Assembly (NCBI GenBank): GCA_002793035.1
Contig: PFPL01000041.1
Span: 1 to 33,852 of the forward strand
Direction of reading: 5' to 3'
Origin: Candidatus Magasanikbacteria bacterium CG_4_10_14_0_2_um_filter_33_14
GTDB lineage: Bacteria > Patescibacteriota > Patescibacteriia > Magasanikbacterales > UBA922
Length of the DNA: 33,852 nucleotides
Part shown: positions 14,969 through 24,060 of the stretch, piece after piece
Layout of the letters: each line of letters begins with the position of its first letter
Numbering within the stretch: the first letter of the stretch is position 1
Notes under the pieces: generated by a model
Told to the model about the DNA's origin: nothing
Seen by the model: only the letters and a program-made list of their open reading frames with translations
Database searches by the model: none
Position numbers and translations under genes: made by a program

Positions 14969-16302
14969 AAGTGGATACCTGTATAAAATTCTGGTACCAA
15001 CATCTGCAATTTCACTCGGTCTTCTACAGGCAAATCCAAAGTCTCTACAAACTCCAAAAAAACCTCCCTCGTCAGACGCTTACCACGACTAAGACTTTTT
15101 ATTTTTTCATAAGCATCACTATTACCATTTTTTCGTAAAATTGTTTGCAAAGCTTCTGTTACTACTTCAAAATTTTCATCTAATTCCTTTTTTATTTTTT
15201 CAATATTGGGTACTACTTTGTTCAAACCTTTCACAATATTTTTGGATACAAGCAAAGCATGGGCGAGAGCCCCTCCTTGATTTCGAATAACTGTACTACC
15301 ACTCAGATCCCTTTGCATTCGCGACTGTGGTAATTTATCAATAAGAGAATTGAAAATAGCATTGGAGATACTGACATTCCCTTCGGCATTTTCAAAATTT
15401 ATAGGATTTACTTTGTGAGGCATAGTACTTGACCCAACTTCATTTTCTTGTACAACTTGAGAAAAGATTCCACGGCTGATATAGAGCCACATATCCTTGC
15501 TCAAGTCTGACAAAATAATATTGATATGACTGACTATCATAAAACTTTCTACCAAAGAATCATAACTGTTTACTTGGGTAGAAAGTAATAAAGGCTCTAA
15601 GCCAAAAAAACTAATAAACTCTGTACTAAAATTTTTCCAATCTACTGATGAACAAGCAAAGTGATGAGCCGCAAAATTACCAACAGCCCCATTTAGTTTA
15701 CCAGCAAAAGTGTGTGATTCTATTTTCTTTATTTGTCTTTCCAATCTCTCTACATAGACCACGAATTCTTTACCCAAGGTTGTTGGCGTTGCTGGTTGAC
15801 CATGAGTCATAGACAGTATCGCCAAACTTTTGTATTTGTTTGATTGAAATGATAAAATTTCAATGACTTTTTTTATTTGAGGAAGATATATTTTTTGCAA
15901 AGCATGTTTGAAACTAAGAATATAAGCCATATTATTGATATCTTCTGAAGTCAAAGCAAAATGAATGAAAGGAATATATTCTTCAAAACCTAATTCTACA
16001 AATTTGGTTTGTAAAAAATATTCAATAGCTTTGACATCATGCTTAGTTACTTCTTCAATAGTTTTTATTTGTTCAGCATCTTCAAGATTGAAACTCTGAT
16101 AAATATTCCGCAAATTTTTCTTTTCTTCTTTGGAAAAATTTTTTATTTGTACAAAGTTTTTTTCTTTACCCAAAGCTAGTAAGTACTCAATCTCTATCAT
16201 TACACGATAACGAATCAAAGAACTCTCAGAAAAAAATTTACTGAGTTCTTCTGTATCTTTTTGATAACGACCATCAATTGGTGAAATATTTTCTAAATTC
16301 AT
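14965..16302 (-). CDS. purB: Adenylosuccinate lyase
   Basis: PurB cleaves adenylosuccinate to AMP and fumarate, and SAICAR to AICAR in de novo purine synthesis. The 445-residue protein has the fumarase/lyase-superfamily signature SSTMPHKVNP (291-300), the catalytic-loop motif MTHGQPATPTT (165-175) and the TSEDINN motif (118-124). Length is typical of the E. coli-type group. It follows purA by 17 bases on the same strand, so IMP-to-AMP conversion is encoded in one transcript. Only purA, purB and guaB of the purine pathway are visible here, which fits an interconversion role. Confidence 0.95.
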   Translation of the reverse strand: MNLENISPIDGRYQKDTEELSKFFSESSLIRYRVMIEIEYLLALGKEKNFVQIKNFSKEEKKNLRNIYQSFNLEDAEQIKTIEEVTKHDVKAIEYFLQTKFVELGFEEYIPFIHFALTSEDINNMAYILSFKHALQKIYLPQIKKVIEILSFQSNKYKSLAILSMTHGQPATPTTLGKEFVVYVERLERQIKKIESHTFAGKLNGAVGNFAAHHFACSSVDWKNFSTEFISFFGLEPLLLSTQVNSYDSLVESFMIVSHINIILSDLSKDMWLYISRGIFSQVVQENEVGSSTMPHKVNPINFENAEGNVSISNAIFNSLIDKLPQSRMQRDLSGSTVIRNQGGALAHALLVSKNIVKGLNKVVPNIEKIKKELDENFEVVTEALQTILRKNGNSDAYEKIKSLSRGKRLTREVFLEFVETLDLPVEDRVKLQMLVPEFYTGIHF

Positions 16303-16319
16303 AATTTCAAAACTTTTGA

Positions 16320-17615
16320 CTACGCGAAAATAGTCTCACTTCTGTCTGGTCCAAAAGACGCAATAGAAACTTTGCAACCTGCCTGTTCTTCTAGAAATTT
16401 CAAATATTTTTGCATAGTTTCTGGCAAACTTTTGAAACCTTCTTTTTTTATTCTCTCTTTTTCTTCTGGGCTAAAATCTTCCCAACCAGGAAAACTAGTA
16501 TAAACAGGTTTGGCTTTGCGCATGGCTTCTAGACTTGCAGGCATCTCAGTCACCATCTTACCATCGATACTATAAGCTACACAGACTTTTATTTCTTCCA
16601 TTCCAGCCAAAACATCGAGCTTAGTTACCGCCATTTCTGTCAGCCCACTAGTACGTACAGTCTGTCTGACTTGTACCAAATCTAGCCAACCAATACGACG
16701 AGGACGACCTGTTGTGGTACCATATTCAAAACCTTTTTCACGAATGAAATCTCCAGTTTCGTCCAATAATTCTGTGGTAAAAGGACTGTTTCCCACCCGA
16801 CTAACATAAGCTTTGACAATACCCAGAATTCTTTTTTCACAATTTAGTCCTACACCAGCACCAACTTCACAATAGCCCGCGACATTGTTGGAACTAGTAG
16901 TGTGAGGATACATACCATGATCTGGGTCCAGTGACATGCCTTGAGCACCTTCAAACAAAATATTTTGTCCAAATTTGTAAGCCATTGCCAATTCTAATTC
17001 TGTGTCGTAAATATATTCTTTTAATTTTTTGCCATATTCCAAATATTCTGCATAAATATCTTCTTTTGGAGTTGAAAATTCAAAATCAAAAACTTTTTGC
17101 AACATATCAACATTGAACTTGTAAGCTTTGTCCAATTTTTCTTTTAAAATTTCTGGTTCCAACAAATCTCCAATGCGAATTCCATGACGATAAGCTTTGT
17201 CTGCGTAAACTGGGGCGATACCACGCTTGGTACTGCCAGCACCCAGACTTCCTTGATGACCAGAAAGTGCTTCGTCCATAGCAATGTGATATGGCATGAT
17301 GACATGAGCACGCTGACTAACAAGCAACTTTGGTTTTGGATTGTCCACAATAAAATTATTTAATTCTTCAAGCAAAACTTTTGGGTCTACAACTACACCA
17401 TTACCAATGATAGAGGTAACGTGTGGAGAAACTACACCAGAAGGAAGTAAATGAAGTTTGTAAACTTTGTCACCAACTACGACAGTATGACCAGCATTGT
17501 TGCCACCATGAAAACGTACCACATAATCCATATTCTGTGCCAAAAAATCTGTTAATTTTCCTTTCCCCTCATCCCCCCATTGTGCTCCTACTATTACGGT
17601 GATTTGTTTGTTCAT
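16320..17615 (-). CDS. purA: Adenylosuccinate synthetase
   Basis: PurA makes adenylosuccinate from IMP and aspartate using GTP. The 431-residue protein begins with the signature QWGDEGKGK (12-20), where Asp15 is the expected catalytic residue. It continues with RFHGGNNAGHTV, the GSTKRGIAPVYADK loop, the GTTTGRPRRIGW motif and the TKLDVL base-binding segment. Length matches bacterial PurA. It lies 27 bases downstream of the 1531-residue protein and 17 bases upstream of purB, so all three are likely cotranscribed. The start is preceded by A/T-rich sequence without Shine-Dalgarno. Confidence 0.96.
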   Translation of the reverse strand: MNKQITVIVGAQWGDEGKGKLTDFLAQNMDYVVRFHGGNNAGHTVVVGDKVYKLHLLPSGVVSPHVTSIIGNGVVVDPKVLLEELNNFIVDNPKPKLLVSQRAHVIMPYHIAMDEALSGHQGSLGAGSTKRGIAPVYADKAYRHGIRIGDLLEPEILKEKLDKAYKFNVDMLQKVFDFEFSTPKEDIYAEYLEYGKKLKEYIYDTELELAMAYKFGQNILFEGAQGMSLDPDHGMYPHTTSSNNVAGYCEVGAGVGLNCEKRILGIVKAYVSRVGNSPFTTELLDETGDFIREKGFEYGTTTGRPRRIGWLDLVQVRQTVRTSGLTEMAVTKLDVLAGMEEIKVCVAYSIDGKMVTEMPASLEAMRKAKPVYTSFPGWEDFSPEEKERIKKEGFKSLPETMQKYLKFLEEQAGCKVSIASFGPDRSETIFA

Positions 17616-17642
17616 AAACTAATAAATTAATTAGTAAATAAA

Positions 17643-20600
17643 TTAAGATTTATACTGTAGTGCTTCAAACAATCCTTTAAATCCGGCTTTATAAGCCATC
17701 CCTTGTAATACACTTATATTTTTCAAAAGTAAAGTAAAATTTAGAGGAACCTGAATACCAGAGCTCTTAATCGCAACCAACTCTCTTTGGGCTGTAAGTG
17801 AATCTTGAGACTCTAATGCCTTTACAAAACTCTCGACATTTTTCTTAACTTTTTGTAAATTTTTAATTGATACGTCATGACCATCTGTAAGGTATTGCAA
17901 AAATTTTTCAGATCTCTGTTCCAAACCCGCGCCTTTGGAAATAAGTGACATAAACAAAATTTTCTCTTCATTACTAATATCCAAATAAAAATTTCTGTCA
18001 TACACGACTAATTTTTTATCTGAAGTAATTGAAAAATTTCCAGGATGTACATCTGAATGCATCTGCCCATTTTGCATTTGTGTCAAATAAAATCTAATGA
18101 AAATCGCAACAACGTCTTTCATATCATGTCCTTCTTCTTTAAGTTTTTCCCATTCTGTTAAGTTTGTACCACTTGCTTTTTCTTCCATTACAAAATATTT
18201 ATTTTCTGGTCCGTAAGAAGCTGGAACATACACTTCATAAGCAGAACCAAAAGATTGTCCATCATAAGTTTCTTTGAACTTTTTATCTTTTTCTAAAAAA
18301 TCTACGAACCACATGTCTGCCTCTATCCACTTTTTTATATCATCCAAAAGTAATTGAGCCGCTGTATATTTTTCTCTATTTTTTGGTAGAAGTAATTTTA
18401 TAATTGATGAAATGTATGAATGCATTTCTGATAAATGATAATTCAAATTTGGATTTCTTACTTTTAAGACCCTCTTTGAACCATCTTTCATAGCAACTTC
18501 AAAAACAGAGACAATGGAACCCCCTCCAATTCTATTCTCAACTTTTTCTACTGATTCCCACATATCTGGCCATTCTCTTTCTAATAATTTAATTGCCGCT
18601 ATTTTTGTTTGACCCTCCACTCTATCAAAAATTTCTGAAAATTCAACCAATTTTTCTTTTGGAACTTCTGTAATAAGAGGAAGTTGTTGCAAAAATCTAA
18701 CACCCAAGGCTCCCATACGAGAACCAAGATCTTTTACCATTTGAAAAGGAGCTACACGTTTTTGTTCAACTGTATTTACAAAAATTCCTTGTTTCAATAA
18801 AGACTCTCTGATCTTTGACATTTCCTCATTTATTATATACTCTGAATACCTCCAATATTCTTTTCTTTGGGAGCTGCTCAAAGATAAAGTTTTAATTCTC
18901 TTATCAAACTCCGCAGGCTCTTCAAAGTGTAGTTCTATTCCCAGATGGTCACTATTATCCTTTGACTGTTCTGCACTTTTAAGATCCTCGTCAACATCAT
19001 ATATATCCTCCAATTTTGTACTTTCTTTAGGTGGTAGTCCAATATAATCAGATAATATAGCTTGTAAAGACATATAGGTATATTCCCAATCACTATATTT
19101 GGCAATAGCATCACTTATCTGACCTATGACTTCAGAAACTTGCTTTTCCCAAGCAGATCCCTCTTTACCTTCTGGTTTCTCTAAGAAATCTTCTTGTAAC
19201 ATGCCCATCAATTTTTTTCGTCCAGAAAGTTTCAATATAAGACCACCACGACCTACCAATATTTTTCTGAGCAAAGCTGTTCTTGAAAGATTACCAGAAT
19301 TATAAATAGCTCTTCTCAAAGCTTTGGCTTTTTCTATTACACCAACAACATCGTAGATATTTTTTTCACCATCACCAAGTGAAGGTTGAAAAAAATCATA
19401 AATATTTTTGGACAATTCTTCATCTGAAAACCTTGCCGATAGTAATGACCTCAAAAAAGCAAGACTATCTCTAAACTGTAAAGTTGTTGTCTCTAAAAGG
19501 GCAATTGCACCAAGCTTAACAGATCCTTCTTCTACTTCTTGTGTCATTTTATCTTCTAACACTACCATTACCTGTTCATATTCTTCTTTTGTCTGAACAT
19601 CTTCTTCTAGAAATTTTTTCAAGAAATCAAAAGAAACTGAGATACCACTCTCTGTATTTGAAAAACACAATTCAAACTTTTCTGAAAAACTTACTTGTTC
19701 CCATTTATACTCAAGACTTTTTTGAACAGCAGATACTAAACTTTGGTCAAAAACTAAATTTGAAACTTTAAGAGCATCTTTTAAAGATAAGCTACTAAGA
19801 CCCTCAGATTCGATAACTTTTCTTACAGCAATAGCCAGGTTTGGACAAATATTTATATTTTGTTTTAACAGAACAAATAGTTCACCACACTCATTCTTCA
19901 AATTTTCCAAATTAGCAAAAATTTTAGATATATCTTTTTCATGAAAATATCCATCAAGTAACCTTACAAAAAAATGAGTAAGATGTCCCTCAGAAGTAAG
20001 TCTGCTAATACCATGAGGATTTTCTTTGGATACAAAATATTTATAAGCTAACACTATTTTTTCTTCAGTCACCCCACCAACAAAAAGCTTATCAATATCA
20101 AACCAATCTCTTATCGTCTTATCCATCTCTTTTAGTCTTTCCTTATAATCAATCATCGATAAACCTATTATATGTTCAGTTTCAGACTCTTCCAATCTAT
20201 CAGAATCTTCATTATAAGACATCTTATCCTTATTTTTTCTATAAGTGTCCAAACTTCTTTTTGCATTAAAAGAATTTAAAATCTGATGAAGACCAACACC
20301 ATTCCTATGAGCCATTAATTTCTCAATTAACAAATACTCATCTTCTGTAAACATTTTTTTTGCTCCAAATAATGTGATTTCTACCTGCAAGTAATCCATG
20401 TAAGCCATTCGCGCTAATTCTAAATTAGCAGAATAGGCAAACCTATCTGCGTCTACGTTCTTTATAGTTTGTATTCTAGCAGCAAACTCCTTATCATTCT
20501 TCATTTTAAAGAAAAAATAATCTCTAATGTTATCTACAGTCTTTGCATATTCTGCAAAAGTAGCCTCTGAGCAGTTATCCCAAATTTCTTGATACAAATC

Positions 20601-22238
20601 ACTCAGTTTGTATTTTTTATTTAAATCATACAATCTGTCACCAACCTCTATTTCAAAACTACTAAAATTGCTTTCCGTTTTTTCAGCAAGAAAACTTTCG
20701 TCCTCTCTCTCTGTATTTTCTGTCTTTGTTTTTCTTAATAAATTCTTGGACTTTTCATCTTCAAAAGACCCGTACCAAAGATCATAAGCCAATATCTTTA
20801 GTCTCCCCAACGATAAAGTCTTGCTATTACCAAATTTATCAGCAACCTTACCTAGAGAAACCACCCATTCCTCAATAAAAGAATCCAAACTTGAGGTGTC
20901 TCCTTTTTTTATATCATCTTCAAATAATTTTCCTTTCACAGCCTGTCGACAAATGTCACTCCAAAATCCATAAATACTACCCTGACTTAAAACATATTCA
21001 AAAGGTGTTCCTACTTCCAAAATATTTTCTAAACTTTTTTTTAAATCAACAAAGTCTTCTTTTGTTTTCATTTCTAAAAACAAATCAATACCAAATTTGT
21101 TTAAGAATGCTTTTTTTTCTTGTATATCTACAGAATAAACCATACCAAGTCCTTTCCCTATACTAAGCTCTGAAGAAAAAACGTTGACACCACAAAATAA
21201 ATTCAATAATAATAATTCTCTTTGTGAATAATCTTTTGCCTTTAGGACATCCATACTTTCTAAGTCTTCTCTACCCAATAATGAAACAAACTTTTCTAAT
21301 AATTTCTTTAACAATTCGACATCTAATTTTGATTTTTTATCACATTTTATATGAGAAAACAAAGTATCAATGGCAAATTGAATCTGATTCAATGTTATAT
21401 TTTCTACCGCATCAAGTTTTCTTTTATGTCTTGCTTGCAATTCATCTTCTTTAAGAATATAAGCTGGTTTTAACGCCAAGTCTACGTTTCCTTCACTCAT
21501 TTCCCTCTCCATATCAGACAAAGCTTCTTTATCAAGAGTTACAGGGTCATTCAAATCAGCAAGTGATTGAAAATCTACCAAATACGTGGCTGTATTAATA
21601 TTTAAAGCTCTATCCATACTTCCTCCATGTTCTGCACCTATTCTATCTCCTCTCTGATCTCTAGCCAATCTCGTCATAACACTTTTTAAACCTAACGGAG
21701 AAACTCCTATACTATCTAATACTTTGTAAACACCCTCTAAATCAGCTTGTAGTTCTTTTGCTCTACCAGAACCCACTTTTTTCAAAGCACTCTTTGCAAA
21801 GTCTGTTAAAGAACCTTCAAACTTTCCATCTTTTTTACTCTTAATGTGTTCTCGATAAGCGTGTACATATTCATGTGCTAATATGCCCAATAGCTCTTCT
21901 TCAGTTTCTAAATACTTCAAAAGCCCAGAAGAAATCATAATAGTACCGTCTGGAAAACACATAGCATTTTTGTCAGGCATATGTGTCAAAACACAAATAT
22001 CTTTAATAGGAAAACCTTTTTGCTCCGGCAATTTAGCAACTAAATCTTGCAAATATTTACTCATTTTATTTTCCGAACTCAATTCTCCATATCTAAAATG
22101 CATGTATTCCTTTGATTGTTCTATTGCACGATTAAAAGAAGGATCTTCTTCTTCAATTTTTTCCTCTTTTTCAGTATCTTTACTAGGAAGTGCCTCCATG
22201 GCAAATCTCCTTCTGGCATATTCTTCTGAAGAACTCAT
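17643..22238 (-). CDS. Giant protein: N-terminal M48-type metallopeptidase domain and C-terminal ABC1/UbiB-like kinase domain
   Basis: The 1531 residues contain two recognisable ends. At 60-210 lies a peptidase core with HEYVH (122-126) and a second zinc motif ELQAD (162-166), as in M48. At about 1175-1450 lies an ABC1/UbiB-like kinase: candidate lysine K1259 in VLKVRNP, HSDVHPGN (1394-1401) with catalytic D1396, and D1414 in VVYDRN. Departures from UbiB are clear. The Ala-rich AAASIGQ loop is GGGSIVS (1238-1244), KxGQ is replaced by RFLQ (1181-1184), and the DFG glycine is lost. The 900 residues between are helical, acidic and unrecognised. There is no signal peptide or membrane helix, so it is probably cytosolic. 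It heads the purA-purB transcript. Confidence 0.85.
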   Translation of the reverse strand: MSSSEEYARRRFAMEALPSKDTEKEEKIEEEDPSFNRAIEQSKEYMHFRYGELSSENKMSKYLQDLVAKLPEQKGFPIKDICVLTHMPDKNAMCFPDGTIMISSGLLKYLETEEELLGILAHEYVHAYREHIKSKKDGKFEGSLTDFAKSALKKVGSGRAKELQADLEGVYKVLDSIGVSPLGLKSVMTRLARDQRGDRIGAEHGGSMDRALNINTATYLVDFQSLADLNDPVTLDKEALSDMEREMSEGNVDLALKPAYILKEDELQARHKRKLDAVENITLNQIQFAIDTLFSHIKCDKKSKLDVELLKKLLEKFVSLLGREDLESMDVLKAKDYSQRELLLLNLFCGVNVFSSELSIGKGLGMVYSVDIQEKKAFLNKFGIDLFLEMKTKEDFVDLKKSLENILEVGTPFEYVLSQGSIYGFWSDICRQAVKGKLFEDDIKKGDTSSLDSFIEEWVVSLGKVADKFGNSKTLSLGRLKILAYDLWYGSFEDEKSKNLLRKTKTENTEREDESFLAEKTESNFSSFEIEVGDRLYDLNKKYKLSDLYQEIWDNCSEATFAEYAKTVDNIRDYFFFKMKNDKEFAARIQTIKNVDADRFAYSANLELARMAYMDYLQVEITLFGAKKMFTEDEYLLIEKLMAHRNGVGLHQILNSFNAKRSLDTYRKNKDKMSYNEDSDRLEESETEHIIGLSMIDYKERLKEMDKTIRDWFDIDKLFVGGVTEEKIVLAYKYFVSKENPHGISRLTSEGHLTHFFVRLLDGYFHEKDISKIFANLENLKNECGELFVLLKQNINICPNLAIAVRKVIESEGLSSLSLKDALKVSNLVFDQSLVSAVQKSLEYKWEQVSFSEKFELCFSNTESGISVSFDFLKKFLEEDVQTKEEYEQVMVVLEDKMTQEVEEGSVKLGAIALLETTTLQFRDSLAFLRSLLSARFSDEELSKNIYDFFQPSLGDGEKNIYDVVGVIEKAKALRRAIYNSGNLSRTALLRKILVGRGGLILKLSGRKKLMGMLQEDFLEKPEGKEGSAWEKQVSEVIGQISDAIAKYSDWEYTYMSLQAILSDYIGLPPKESTKLEDIYDVDEDLKSAEQSKDNSDHLGIELHFEEPAEFDKRIKTLSLSSSQRKEYWRYSEYIINEEMSKIRESLLKQGIFVNTVEQKRVAPFQMVKDLGSRMGALGVRFLQQLPLITEVPKEKLVEFSEIFDRVEGQTKIAAIKLLEREWPDMWESVEKVENRIGGGSIVSVFEVAMKDGSKRVLKVRNPNLNYHLSEMHSYISSIIKLLLPKNREKYTAAQLLLDDIKKWIEADMWFVDFLEKDKKFKETYDGQSFGSAYEVYVPASYGPENKYFVMEEKASGTNLTEWEKLKEEGHDMKDVVAIFIRFYLTQMQNGQMHSDVHPGNFSITSDKKLVVYDRNFYLDISNEEKILFMSLISKGAGLEQRSEKFLQYLTDGHDVSIKNLQKVKKNVESFVKALESQDSLTAQRELVAIKSSGIQVPLNFTLLLKNISVLQGMAYKAGFKGLFEALQYKS

Positions 22239-22264
22239 ATTTTTAAATTAAAATTAATATCAAT

Positions 22265-22293
22265 ATTATAGCAAATCATAAGCTATTATGTAA
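22265..22293 (-). promoter_or_regulatory. Possible promoter for the M48-kinase/purA/purB operon
   Basis: An extended -10, TGC TATAAT (TATAAT at 22265-22270), lies about 27 bases upstream of the start at 22238. The -35 region (22288-22293, TTACAT) is poor and overlaps the end of guaB. The call rests on the -10 alone. Confidence 0.45.
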
Positions 22294-23719
22294 TCGCAGT
22301 CACATCATGTACACCACTTTCCTGTAATCCTGCTCCACTTATTCTCACAAACTCAACATTTTTTTGTAATTCAGCAATAGTGTGTGAATTAGTATAACTC
22401 ATACCAGATTTTAGACCTCCAACCATCTGATGAATAATACTTCCCACATCACCTTTGAATGGAACGATTGATTCTACACCTTCTGGCACTACCTCACTCA
22501 TGTTTTTCTTTTTTTCTTGATTTATTTTTCTTCTATCATTGGCTTGAGTGAAGCTAGCACTACCACGAGAAATTTTGAATTTTTTGTCTCCCTTGTTCAT
22601 AATTACTCCTGGACTTTCTTCGGTACCAGCGAGCATACTACCAAGCATAATACTATCTGCTCCAGCACCAAGAGCTTTGACCATGTCCCCAGATTTTTTG
22701 ATTCCACCATCAGCAATAACGGGCACACCATATCTCTTAGCGACATTGGCAGCTTCCATCACAGCAGTAAGCTGAGGCATCCCACAACCTGTCACAATAC
22801 GTGTAATACAAATAGATCCTGGACCAACACCTACTTTGACAGCATCTACTCCTGCTTCACAAAGCTCCTCTGCCGCTCGAGCTGTAGCAATGTTACCAGC
22901 AATTAAATCTACTTCTGGTACCACTTCACGAAGTTTGGCGACAGCATTGAACATAAGATCTGAGTGACCGTGTGCGATGTCTATAACTAATACATCTACT
23001 CCAGCTTTGACAAGTTCTTGAGCTCTTTCCAAATAATCTCCATGAACTCCCACACAAGCACCAACAATGAGACGTCCCTCACTATCACGATTGGACAAAG
23101 GATAATTTATAATATGTTTGATATCATCACTAGTAATAAGTCCTACAATATGATTTTCATCATCTACCAATGGCAACTTTTCAACTTTGAATTCAGCAAA
23201 AATTTTCTTAGCTTCTTCAAAAGTTGTGTAAGCATTACCAACTATTAGTTTTTCTCTTGGTGTCATTATTTCTTCAACTCTTTGATTCATGTCAGTAGCG
23301 AAAAGAAAATCACGACGAGAAAGTACACCACGCAATTTGTTGTCTCCATTTGCCACCAACAATCCTGATACGCCAGTTTCAGATGCGAATTCTTTGGCTT
23401 GTGATACAGTACTTGTTGGGTCAACAGTATAAGGATCACTAACAATCAGATTCTGAGCACGTTTCACTCTTTTTACCTCTTCCACATTTTCTTCAATGCT
23501 ATTGAAACGATGCAAAATTCCAATACCTCCCAAACGTGCCATAGCAATTGCCATATCAGATCCAGTCACTGAGTCCATATTGGCAGAAACTATCGGAACA
23601 TTTAGATTGATATGACGAGAAAGCCTAGTCTTGGTTGTTGCTTCATCACGAGATGAAAAACTAGAACGACGAGGAACAATCAAAACATCATCGTAAGTAA
23701 GGGCTAATGGTATATGCAT
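22286..23719 (-). CDS. guaB: Inosine-5'-monophosphate dehydrogenase
   Basis: GuaB oxidises IMP to XMP with NAD+, the committed step to GMP. The 477-residue protein has the N-terminal barrel start ([25 protein letters not shown] at 44-53). A CBS pair lies at about 93-205. The barrel then resumes with DIAHGHS and the catalytic loop [13 protein letters not shown] (299-311), with nucleophile Cys304. IADGGIK and the flap segment before VPEGVE follow. Length is typical, and both CBS modules are retained. It is upstream of the M48-kinase/purA/purB genes, placing both branches from IMP side by side. A promoter and terminator unit lies 170-290 bases upstream of its start. Confidence 0.97.
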   Translation of the reverse strand: MHIPLALTYDDVLIVPRRSSFSSRDEATTKTRLSRHINLNVPIVSANMDSVTGSDMAIAMARLGGIGILHRFNSIEENVEEVKRVKRAQNLIVSDPYTVDPTSTVSQAKEFASETGVSGLLVANGDNKLRGVLSRRDFLFATDMNQRVEEIMTPREKLIVGNAYTTFEEAKKIFAEFKVEKLPLVDDENHIVGLITSDDIKHIINYPLSNRDSEGRLIVGACVGVHGDYLERAQELVKAGVDVLVIDIAHGHSDLMFNAVAKLREVVPEVDLIAGNIATARAAEELCEAGVDAVKVGVGPGSICITRIVTGCGMPQLTAVMEAANVAKRYGVPVIADGGIKKSGDMVKALGAGADSIMLGSMLAGTEESPGVIMNKGDKKFKISRGSASFTQANDRRKINQEKKKNMSEVVPEGVESIVPFKGDVGSIIHQMVGGLKSGMSYTNSHTIAELQKNVEFVRISGAGLQESGVHDVTAIT

Positions 23720-23731
23720 AGGTTTATATTT

Positions 23732-23887
23732 AACACTGATTACATAGATTATTGAAAATTACACTGATACTTTTTTATAAGCACCAAGAAAAATCAATAT
23801 AATTTATGCATTCAATGGTTTTTAAATTTTAATTAAATAGTTAAATTATTTTCAGTGCAATCTTTTTTAAATCTGTGTAATCAATGT
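23732..23887. repeat. Long imperfect inverted repeat upstream of guaB
   Basis: An arm of about 37 bases at 23732-23768 (ACACTGATTACATAGATT...CACTGA) is repeated in inverted form at 23851-23887 (reverse complement ACATTGATTACACAGATT...CACTGA). Most positions match, and an AT-rich centre of about 80 bases lies between. Transcribed, it would form a long hairpin in the guaB leader. Related words (AATCTGTGTAATC, AAATCCGTA) recur in other gaps of this window. Confidence 0.6.
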
Positions 23888-23888
23888 C

Positions 23889-23912
23889 AAAAAAAACCAC
23901 CGGATATGGTGG
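23889..23912 (-). terminator. Intrinsic terminator between the zincin gene and guaB
   Basis: The minus strand shows CCACC ATATCC GGTGG (23897-23912) followed by eight T residues. It ends any transcript from the promoter at 23981-24009 or from the metalloprotease gene upstream. Confidence 0.8.
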
Positions 23913-23974
23913 CTTGTATGTCAAATAAGGGTTATTCTTTCTCCTTTTAATTTTTGGAAAAATAGTCTCATAGC
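23889..23974 (-). ncRNA. Candidate short terminated transcript or attenuated leader upstream of guaB
   Basis: A good promoter (23981-24009) and an intrinsic terminator (23889-23912) bracket about 85 bases. The transcript could be a small RNA, or a guaB leader with conditional termination. It contains a 16-codon ORF (23921-23971, MRLFFQKLKGERITLI) whose stop is 8 bases before the terminator stem. Its ATG is only about 3 bases from the predicted start, so it would be translated as a leaderless ORF if at all. No known RNA family was recognised. Confidence 0.45.
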
Positions 23975-23980
23975 TAATTT

Positions 23981-24009
23981 ATTGTAGCATGTAATTTTTA
24001 GACTGGCAA
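23981..24009 (-). promoter_or_regulatory. Strong promoter upstream of guaB
   Basis: The -35 is TTGCCA (24004-24009), the spacer is 17 bases, and the -10 is TACAAT (23981-23986) with an extended TGC. Each hexamer matches consensus at five of six positions. The predicted start is near 23974. Confidence 0.75.
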
Positions 24010-24060
24010 GGGATTATTTTTTGACTGAGATTGGATGTTTTTGAGAAAGCTGTGGATTAC

